Translations under genes and position numbers: made by a program
DNA from: Gnetum montanum
Lineage: Eukaryota; Streptophyta; Gnetopsida; Gnetales; Gnetaceae
NCBI GenBank assembly: GCA_015680685.1
Contig: MNCI01033474.1
Span: 1,972,242-2,036,241 of the forward strand
DNA length: 64,000 nucleotides
Direction of reading: 5' to 3'
The notes under the pieces: generated by a model
The model's input: the letters and a program-made list of their open reading frames with translations, nothing else
Database searches by the model: none
What the model was told of the DNA's origin: nothing
Part shown: positions 19,585 through 29,107 of the stretch, one piece after another
Layout of the letters: each line of letters starts with the position of its first letter
Numbering within the stretch: position 1 is the stretch's first letter

Positions 19585-22289
19585 TGTTGAAATTATCATA
19601 AATTAACCTTATAAGGCATACAAGGAGCAAGATAATAAGAACATTATGAACTTACCTTGATGACATCCTAGATCATGGGAAATAAGTTAATTGAACAATT
19701 AATCTATTTCTATAAACTAAAGACTAGAAAAGAGGGGCTATAGTAATAGAATAATTATTATAGCACCAAGAATAATGGAATACAAGCACAAATGAGGTGA
19801 ACAATAGGGTTTATCATGGTCAAATTATGAAGCATGAAGAGTTAACATGCAAATAATTGGAAGACTAATCAAGTACCTTATTTAATGTAGCCCTCACCAT
19901 CGCTAGGAGATAAGCTTTAGCTTACTTGCTTGTAATGTTAATCCACCAAGAATTTAGAAGTGGGTCCTCCCCAAAGTAGGAACTTTTCCTTCTTGCCCTT
20001 GTGAAACTCATTGATAAGACACTCATGAATTTCCAATAAATAGTGAAACATTAGCATCAAACATCAGTCCATCCTCTTCTATGGAGAGATTGCATCTTTT
20101 ACTTTGCCTAAATAAAATTTTTCCACACACAAGAATAGACAAGAATGAAATAAAAGATATGAAGAATGAATAAAGGATAAGAGAGAGAAAGGAAGAGAGT
20201 GCAACATCACCAGATCCCAAGCTAACTATTCAATTAGCTCATGATGGACATGAGAACATCCTACATACCATGAGAGATCCACTACTACTACTACTTATCC
20301 ATATAATAGTAATTAATCTTCAAGTCTTCCTTCCAAGCACCAAGTCACACCTACCACTACTAGTGCCATCTAGCCTTGATTGTTCTAGGGTCTAACCATT
20401 AGTAAAACTAAACCAAGATAACATGTCATTAAAAAACTATAATTCAAGATTCTAGTTTGGTTTTCCTTCATCTGTGTAAGTATGCACAATATGCTCCCTA
20501 AATTTTTCTTTACTAGAAACCTTCCATTGATCATCTTAGTTGAGCTAATAATCTCACATCCCAAAAAGAAGCACCATATGATGATTAACAAAGTGAAATC
20601 TTTTTGGATTCAAATGTGGTCAAGGTAGGACCAAAGATGATGATTTTTGGCCCCTTGGAACAAATGATTAGGAATTTGGGTGGAAGTAATAATTGAAATT
20701 ACCAAGGTTTACTAAGAGAGAGACTTTATGGACTTTATGGCCAAGTATAAGATGAATAGGAGATTATCTTAGACTATTACAATTTGAGAAGTCAAGTGAT
20801 TTAGGTAAGGGGTTTAACATGAGAAATGCGTATACAGGCATGGGTTTGACCACTAATAAGTATGAGATTAGGTCAAGATAGTAGAAATATTAAGTTATAT
20901 AGACCAATAAGCTTACAATTACATTGTTCTTCCCATCATCTCCTCTTTAATGTTTTCATGTTTTCTTTTCTTTTCCTTTCTTTTTTATTATTATTTTTAT
21001 TTCATGTGTACATTCATTCATTTTTTTCATTTTATTTTTTCATAGAAAGATAGTTTTTGATAGAGCATGAGAATTATTCGAATTCATTAAAGTGTCAAAT
21101 TATCACTTGAAGTCTTCAAGTTGCATGAACATGAAAATTCATCCTCCATCACATGGCATGCACAAGTTCATGAAATTAGCAACCTCTTCTAACCAGGAAG
21201 GCTAAGCAAGGTAACATGTACATCTAGTTCAATCACACAAATTAGATCCATCCAACGATCACAAGGACCCTTGATAACATATCCTTTATGTACTAGTAAT
21301 CAAAAATACTTCTAGGATTCTAGAGCTCACACCCTAATGTATGGACCTATCATAGCTCACAGTTCTAATAGCATTAGCTTCAATAGCTCATAGTGTGGGT
21401 CTTAGCTTCTTGCTAAATCTAAGCCTTGTTCACCAATGATGAATAAAAGAAAAGTAGGTGGATGAATTTTTTTGCATGGTCATTCCATCAATTAAAGCTC
21501 CACCTTGGATCTATTTGGTGCTCTTATATCATCATCACATTTGCAACTCATCCATCCACCATTCACTTATTATATAAGCATTCATAAAACACATTAACTG
21601 GTTTTCCTACACATACAAAAAAAAAACATGCCAAAAGAAAATAAAATATCATGGTTGATTATTTGTTAGGCTCAAAAGCATAAAATTCTAACTAGCACAC
21701 TCATCTTTATAAATTTTGACATAGCATGGAGGATTCCTCCCTTACAACTAATCCATGTCTATCATGTGGAAAGCCTCTAAGTGGTAAATTAAGCTGTAAG
21801 AATGTTTAGAGGTGAAAGATGTTCATTATGGTACATCAGGTGTTATCCATCAAGTGTTCCATCTGGCTCACTTGAATGATACATGTGCATGATGCAACAA
21901 GATCTGGAAGGATTGTAGGATATTCTCTTATAGTTCATTCTTTTGATATCATTCCTTCTAAAAATCTCAAGGTGAAGGTCTCAGAAAACCAACCTAGCAT
22001 TTGCAATGCTTATCCATGTTCTTTCCATACTAATAAGAAGATTATTTTTCACCTTATTCTCTAATGTAAGCACCAAGAAATCATTAGAATATGAACAACC
22101 TACAATAGAAGTAATCATATTAGATACATGTCTCATGGGGTATCTGATGATTAGTGTGCTAGCTCTAGCTAAATGTTGGTACCCTTAAGAGGCAGAAGCC
22201 CCTCATCTAGGTACTACTACAATAAGATCATATTAACTCTCAAACTAAAGTCACAAAGAGCTAGGGAATGATCATTTTTATCAATTTAA
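19585..22289 (-). other. E0 non-coding 3' region
   Basis: No gene is supported in these 2.7 kb. On the minus strand it holds a purine-rich run (complement of ttcttttcttttcctttc near 20957) and then the block ctttggggaggaccc (19976-19962) preceded by cacaagggca. The same two landmarks, in the same order, follow gag in A1 and A4, and the second follows pol in A3. This suggests E0 is a distant relative of family A. Confidence 0.45.
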
Positions 22290-24221
22290 ATCTCCACCAT
22301 GGGATTTCTAGGATCTAGTCACTTTTCAGGTAAATATCCTTCTTTGACTACCTGCATAGCCACCATAAACATAGAAATTGTTACAACATCAACATTAGGT
22401 GTCATTATGTTACATCTGCCAAATACCATTGTGGAGCTTATTCTTGAGATGGATATTGTATTTTGATTGTAATCAAAGAATTTTACCAAGATCTCATGAG
22501 TGTGGGCTTCTTTCTAGCCTAAATGATTTTCCTCTTCACAAGGTGAAGAGGAGGATATAGATCCAATCCCAAAATACTCATGTCTATGCTTGTGGTAGAA
22601 TTTCATATTGAGGGGCTTCAATTTTTCCCCTATAAATAAATCAATAATTGATTGGTAATGTTCTCTAGATGCATGAAAAGAAGAAGGATCATTATAGTAG
22701 GTAACATTATATGATTTAGCTTAACTTGTTTGTGGCTGACTAGGCATCCTAACTAGTAAGTAGAATTTGTTATTGCTACTATTGGGAAGCTTGTTTAGTA
22801 GGATTCTTTGAAGTAGGTTGGTACTATTGAGGTATCATCATTGGAGGTTGATGAGGACATGCTTGTGTATCATGAAAGGAGGGATTGAGTAGAGGTAACA
22901 TTTGTTGATGCATTAGAGTTGAAAGATTTCACAGAGATGCACCATAAGGTTTTGGAGCTTGCCACTATTGATCTTGCTACATGTGCTATGGATAGAAACC
23001 ACTAGGCGTGTATGAACGACTAGGATACGAAGTCCACCTTATTTTCTTCTTGATGAATCTAGGGTTCAAAGGTACCCAAGATTATCTCATATCACCAATC
23101 ATGTAAGCCTTAATTCTGTAGTATTATGAATCATGAAAGTTTGCATAGTATTCACAAGAACCCTCATCATCAAAGAATGAGGAGGTCTCATTTGAATTTT
23201 CTTGAATGCTTTTAGAGTGAGAGAGCTTTCCTTTACCCTTTCCATAATATCTTTTTTTGCAATCATGTAGTATAACTACTTTGATCGTAGCTTCAACCAT
23301 CTTACCCTTGATGTTCTTGAGAGTAGTGGTTATCTTTTTGTCAATTGTGTTCTAAGCTTGGTCCACATAATGAGCCAAGTTTGTTAAGACCTTGTTCATT
23401 CTAATCAGATCTTGTGCTAGGGCCTTAACTACAGTGGGAGATTCATTGGTACCTTTAATGTTTTTTACCTCTCATTTGAGTGATGGATCATGATTGTACT
23501 CTTGAGTTTATTCCTACTTCTGCTACTCACCTTCCACATTAGCAATGATATCTAAGAGCACTTTGATTTGGGTCATGAATTTTTTGTGGACCTAGCCCAT
23601 TGCATACATGTCCATGTCCTCTCTTGTTTCCTAGAATAGCCCTTCTACAATGTGCATTAACTACTCTATTTAGCTAACTTCATGGTTCAAAAATTGGTGA
23701 GTAGTTTTCATATACCTCTCCATGTCGATGTTAAGAGGTTCATAGGCTCCTTGCCTTCATCTATCCATCTCCTTCCAAATGTTTAGAATTCAAGAATAGG
23801 TCTAAAATTTTGTATAAAAGATTCTAATTGTGTGCCTTTCATTGAGTCAGTCTAGAAGGCAAGGATTTATACTAGGTTTCTACATGCTCAATGAAGATGC
23901 AAGGAAATAACCACAACTTCTACCAATCACTCATGATTCCTTAGAGATAATATGTGTTTTCAAAGGCTTACATATGAAGCTAGGAATTTTCACTAGTATA
24001 AGATTTGTATGTTGGTAGATCGATAATGTTGTTCCATTTAATTCTGTTGTTACAAACATGCTCCCTTGAAATATGTACAACTTTACTTAACTTGTGATAA
24101 TTGTCCGAGTTGAATAAAGGGGAATCATCATCACCATCGGCATGTCCAAAAAAATGCAAATGTTGGAACTTGCAAAGGAGGTCATCATTCTAGGCTACAC
24201 ATGAAGTGAATGTACCTGATC
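22290..24221 (-). pseudogene. E0 gag-like protein, second part
   Basis: Reading the minus strand and passing through TAG codons gives one long frame. It has a hydrophilic helical part (NIDMERYMKTTHQFLNHEVS, then HIVEGLF and VHKKFMTQIKVLLDIIANVE), an Asp/Ser segment (SSFFDDEGSCEYYANFHDS) and a Pro/Gln-rich tail with many PxxY-like motifs. Most stops are TAG, where Gln fits. I do not recognise the family with certainty. The layout (helical part, Cys motif, Pro/Gln tail) resembles family-A gag. It joins in frame with 32844-33268 across element A1. Confidence 0.5.
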
Positions 24222-24226
24222 ATGTG

Positions 24227-25076
24227 TGATGGGATGTGATATTGCATGGGATGCAATATCGCATCTGCCACGATATCACATACGTGATATCACACCTTTC
24301 CCTGTGATATCATGTATGTGATATCATAGCTAGCCGCAATGTCTATAAATAATAGGTGGCTCTCTCTTATTTCATAGATATAGAGTTAGATTGTACCTAG
24401 ACTCTGGTAGTTTTGTCCCTCCAAAGTTAGAATATTTTCTAGTGTCTGCCCGCAGTGTGGTGAATGTAATTGTATGGCATCCTTTATTTGAGTGTGACAT
24501 ACTTGGACATGCACATGACCGAAAATAAAGATTAATATTACTTCATCATTGCAGCATTCACTTAGTTTAATTATTCATATATTTAATTTTTATTTACTGC
24601 TTTCCTAATTAGTCTCTCTCACCCTTATCTCCTAGAAACATGGAATGAGTACGACTTGATCATGAGCATTTAAGTGTGACTACTTGGTACCCAGTGGCGT
24701 ATCTAGGCCAAGCGCTTGGTAATCCTAGTGGTAGTCATGCATGAGGTCTAAGATGTGTATGGATGATTAAGGAATGGATGCTCATCACATTTAGGCTAGT
24801 TTAGATTCCTTCTCACATTTTCTTTCCTGGATTAGTAAACATTACTTTCCATTGCCCTTAGGAGTAGCGTAGATTAGGAACCACATCATACACCTCACTC
24901 TAGACTAAACCATACTTGACAAAGCTAATACTAGTCCAGGTGGGAAGATAGTGAACTACGACCTAAGGATAATGATCTAGGTTCCACAACTAGTTTGTCT
25001 ATGGAGTTCAACTGGATTGCGTGTGAAAATGCTCGTATTCATATGGTTGAGTGTAGGGGTATCTTGTCACTCATCA
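24227..25076 (+). repeat. A1 5' LTR
   Basis: 850 bases. U3 opens with a run of palindromes of the gatatc..tacg..gatatc type (24237-24335), then the TATA box ctataaataa at 24343. A polyadenylation-like aataaag (about 24525) and long R/U5 sequence follow. It is about 50 bases longer than the 3' LTR because of one extra palindromic unit. Confidence 0.85.
24343..24352 (+). promoter_or_regulatory. A1 LTR TATA box
   Basis: ctataaataa lies 117 bases into the LTR, directly after the palindrome array. The same box is at 43716 (A3), 56982 (A4), about 32109 (A1 3' LTR), and on the minus strand at about 56529 (A2). Confidence 0.75.
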
Positions 25077-25077
25077 T

Positions 25078-25095
25078 TGGCGCCATTACCGGGGA
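25078..25095 (+). other. A1 primer-binding site
   Basis: tggcgccattaccgggga, one base after the LTR. It has the form tggcgccgttgccgggga, known from Athila and related elements and usually attributed to tRNA-Asp. Confidence 0.8.
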
Positions 25096-25216
25096 TGGTG
25101 CTAGTTATCTAGATTAGTTATATCATACAAGGTCATTGTATAGAACTTAATGATATATTTTTAGAAAGAAATAATTATAAAAAGTCACATATAAATTCAC
25201 ACACAACTTCACAACA

Positions 25217-27243
25217 ATGCCTCTCCTACAAGATTACAATCATGCCACACTTAGTGAGCAAGTTCATTAGATAAACAACGAACTATATGATGATGAATAT
25301 TGGAGTATACAACCTGAAGTGGGGGTTTCTTATAAACATGAACAAAAGCATTGTCATCCTAATGCATGAAAGCATAACTTACTAGATGAAGATGAACCCC
25401 CATTGGCCACTAAGAGCTTAACACAAAGACAAGAGGCTATTTGAATCTCACGTAGGCATCGTAAAGAGAGCCGTCTACCTAGGCTCGATTTAAACAACTT
25501 CCCTACTTTTTCAAGAGGCTATGACTTAGATCCGCATCAAAATTTATTAGCCTTATAAGATGCCTACACATGGAACAACATTGATAATGGGTGGAAAAAA
25601 CTTAAGCTCTTTCCTATGACACTCGTCGGCCAAGAAAAAGTATGGTATAGATCATTAAAACCAAATTCAATATGATGTTGGTCAATAATGGTAGAAGCCT
25701 TTAATGAAAAATATCAAACCTACGCAAGAGTGTCAACCTTGAGAAAAAAAATCCAAGGATGGAAACAAGCACAACATGAACCCTTAGACATGGCCTTAGA
25801 AAGATATTATGCACTGTTAAACAACTGTCCGAGCCATGGGTTTTCCGAGGAAAGGCTAATGTACCGTATCATTGATGGGCTATGTAATGCAATAAGATAG
25901 ACCTTAGGAATGTATGCCCAAGGTCAACTATATGAACTACAAACCCATCAAGTCCAAGAGCTTATTAAGCGGGTAGCAAAAGAAGAAGGAGAAATGGCTA
26001 GATGGGAGAGTGTTGAAAAACATCAACGAGACCAAAATCTTAACTTAATGAAGGTCCATGATCATAAAAAGGAGAGATCAACCAATATCAAGGTGGAAAC
26101 ATCATCTTTGCCAATACAACAATCATTAGAAGAATTCAAGGCAAAGATCAATAAGATGTTGGAATGGACGTATCAAAAGTGTGGAGAATTTATCAACAAT
26201 ATTGAAGATAGTGTTTTGACAACCCAAGAATTAGGACAAAACATTAGATATTCAGAAAAAAAGAATGAAGGGAATAAGTGCTCAATTTCCAATCATACGT
26301 ATGAATGCAACATATGCTTGTACGATCACCCCAAGGTCCAATGCCCAATATTGTTACATTTACATGAGCATTGGGGAAACATGTTACATCTAGAGTTCAT
26401 ACAGAGATACTGTGTTCGATCACAGTGGCAACAATCCCAGCCGTGGGGGAGACCACCCTTAGACTAGATACACCCTTCATATTATCCGAATCCAAATGCT
26501 TATCTAGTTCAACATCTTGTTTCTCCAACTGGGCCACCGCACTTTATCTCACCATAGTACTATTCTTCACAATACTATCAGCCCATACCTCCAACACAAC
26601 CACCACCTTGTGCATCTTATACTCCTTTTAATTTTTAAGATTCTCATACTTTCCCTCCTTCTACATTACCACGAACTATTCCTAAGGTGTCTATGCCACA
26701 GCAACAACCCACGAACAACACTTGTGCTACTACTACCAACAGCAATGAGAAGTCTCCTCAACATCAAAAGCACCCCTTATTTAAACACAACTGTAAGAAG
26801 GGACAACATAATTCTAAGGCCACTGCACCCTCCAACTTAGCACAAGTACAACACTATGGTGCACCCTCATCTTCGAACCCAATGTCGCATGTTACTTCAT
26901 CAGGGCCACCAACTAACACTCCAACAACCATACGACCTAATGAACATAACCATGGGAGGCATCATTCCAATCCTTGCATTACATCTAGCAGTCCCAAATA
27001 TCATAGTGGGTCAACTTGTTATCCAAGAACTACATCATATAAAGTGGAACTACATCATAGTGGGGCACTTTATACTATGAACTACATCATATACTTATCC
27101 CCCACTATAATCAAGTGTGTGAACCCCGAGGGGATAAGTATGATCGGGCCCCAATATTTCCAACATGCAAGGATCCTCATCTTACATTTATTAATCCTTT
27201 CCATGCTCAATCAATTAGTTATGGGGGATATCCCCCATTCTAA
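25217..27243 (+). pseudogene. A1 gag
   Basis: ATG at 25217 (MPLLQDYNHATLSEQVH) is conserved in A2 and A4. The capsid core reads IDNGWKKLKLFPMTLV, VWYRSLKPNSI and FNEKYQTYARVSTLRKKIQG, followed by LERYYALLNNCPSHGFSEER. A zinc knuckle CNICLYDHPKVQC (CX2CX3HX4C) is at about 26305. The tail is rich in Pro, Gln and Tyr and ends YGGYPPF before TAA at 27241. Stops such as TAG at 25898 and frame changes after 26460 break it. The same gag, with pol, occurs in A3. It packages element RNA in related retrotransposons; here it is non-functional. Confidence 0.85.
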
Positions 27244-28616
27244 ATAACAAGCAGGGTTGGTAAATATTTTTTTCATTTTCTTTAATTTTTCAATTTTTAT
27301 TTTTAAACTTTTTGTTTTATCTTTTCATCTTTTTATGTTTTTGTGTTTTTTTCATTTTACATTTTTTGTAAGTAATCTCAACTATGAATAAAACACTCAT
27401 GTGGATCATTGGTTGAGGTGTGTTCTATGTTATTAGGTCTCGAGTGATCAATTATGGGGACAGTGAGCCCATTACACCCACTCATCCATTCTACAAATAA
27501 GAGGTTCTGTTTGAGGGTACAGTGACATTCTTGACATTCTTAAAACTTAAAATTAATTTTGTGTTCATTGTACCTAGAATGAAGACGGATGAACCAAGAT
27601 GGAATGATTAGGGTGTGACATCAAGGGGACTTGCGGACTCTCTTTAGTGATGTTTATGGGAGTTGTCATGCAACGTGGTTGTACTAAGATCCTTGTAGTT
27701 CTAATGAAAAATGGGAGTAAGAGTAATCAAAAGGGCACTCAAAAACTCAATGTTGTTCTAGGGGGTCCCACTAAAAAGACATGCACCCATGCCTAAAGGT
27801 TGGTGGCTTCTCTAGTTTTAGTAAAGTGAAAAAAAAAAGAAAAGAAAAGAAAAGTTCCACAAAACAAAAATCACTCCTCCCTTGAACAAAATGCCAAGTG
27901 ATCATATGCCTTGTTGTTATGGTACTCTCATAGTTGCTCATCATAGGATGAAATAATGCAATGTCACTAATTAGAGGAATGGACTTGGTATTGATCTTGG
28001 AACTATGGGTTAATGACACCTTCATCATGCTTTACACGTAGGATTCGTTGTACCTTAAGTCAGTTACCTCATGTCCCGATCTCTACAATCCCTTTCTGTA
28101 GTTCGTCTCATCTCACTATTCATGTAATTGTAGCTCATGTCATGTGTAACATAGAATTCTTACCTCATTCTGGTGATATTTACATGTGTGTGTTTTGTGG
28201 AGTTAGTGCGGATTACATTTAACCCTTCTAGTGCCCACAGACACTTTAAGTGTGGTTACACAAGGGCATTATAGGTTAGAACCTACTTTGGGGAGGACCC
28301 ACTTGTGTAATATTTTTTAATCTTCACTTATGACATACGCTCACACACACCATTTCTCATCCTTAGCTTATTTTTCATAACATTCTTTCCCTATTATTAT
28401 CCCTCTGAATTTCAACATTCCGATGTACCATTACATACCCTTTTTCTTACCACCCAAGGTTTTATTGAAGAAATCCACATCATCATCATTAATGGTGCCT
28501 CTCAAATTCATGAAATTACCCTCAAACCCTTGATAATCACCAATGTCCTTACTTGACCACGTTAATTTCAAAATAACCCTTAAAAAAATTCGATATTTTC
28601 ATGGTGTCTCATGTCA
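27244..28616 (+). other. A1 spacer between gag and internal promoter
   Basis: No gene is seen. Landmarks shared with A4, and in part with A2 and A3, are a T-rich run (27265-27365), a tract with gggtgtgacatcaagggg (about 27612), a purine run of A and G (27827-27855), and the block ctttggggaggaccc at 28286-28300. The conservation of short blocks in an otherwise decayed region suggests cis-acting RNA or DNA signals. Their function is unknown. Confidence 0.55.
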
Positions 28617-28690
28617 CTAGAGACATGATATCACGTATGCGATGTACCATACACAATATCACCTACCTTTTACCTATAAATAAGACACCC
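28617..28690 (+). promoter_or_regulatory. A1 internal LTR-like promoter before the aORF
   Basis: Palindromic gatatcacgtatgcgat-type units are followed by cctataaataag (about 28672). This is the same arrangement as the U3 and TATA box of family-A LTRs but lies within the element. Equivalent regions are at 61248-61326 (A4) and, on the minus strand, 43255-43191 (A2). It could start a separate transcript for the downstream aORF. Confidence 0.6.
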
Positions 28691-28693
28691 ACA

Positions 28694-29006
28694 CCCCCCC
28701 CCCCCCCCCCCCCCCCCTCCACCNCTTCTCTTGTTCTACATGTTATCCAGTAGGACCTTGTCTTCCACCTCTCTAAGATCATTTCTTTCCACCTTGAGTA
28801 GGACCATCCTATTGTCCATGTTTCGGGGCCATCTGCAATCACACAGGCCAAGCATTAGTACGGTTGTTTTTGAAGTCAAGTTATACCTTACTACTTGCCT
28901 TTATTAATGATCTTATGTTATCACATGTGATAATGCCTGAAAGTTTATAATAATGAGTCCTGTGATGTAGGTGGTTGCCATTTTAGTTTCCTGGTATACC
29001 TAAGGN
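28694..29006. other. Likely assembly error: C24 run and inverted segment between two ambiguous bases
   Basis: A run of 24 C (28694-28717) is followed by N at 28724. Segment 28725-29005 is inverted and ends at N 29006. Bases 28725-28933 are an exact reverse complement of 29007-29215. When flipped, the segment matches the order seen in A4 (about 61625-61720). About 300 bases present in A4 before this point are absent here. See findings. Confidence 0.8.
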
Positions 29007-29107
29007 TTATCACATGTGATAACATAAGATCATTAATAAAGGCAAGTAGTAAGGTATAACTTGACTTCAAAAACAACCGTACTAATGCTTGGCCTGTGTG
29101 ATTGCAG

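Noticed and set aside
22290-24221. Frequent in-frame TAG as a recoded or readthrough stop
   Set aside because: Frames also contain TGA and frame changes, and TAG excess is explained by CAG deamination. The intact GDSL gene uses the normal code.
24237-24335. Repeated palindromes as a CRISPR-like array
   Set aside because: There are no unique spacers of constant length, it lies in LTR U3 next to a TATA box, and the genome is plant nuclear.
26371-27247. Several overlapping open frames of 70-190 codons on the plus strand
   Set aside because: These are frame-shifted pieces and shadows of the Pro/Gln-rich A1 gag tail, not separate genes.
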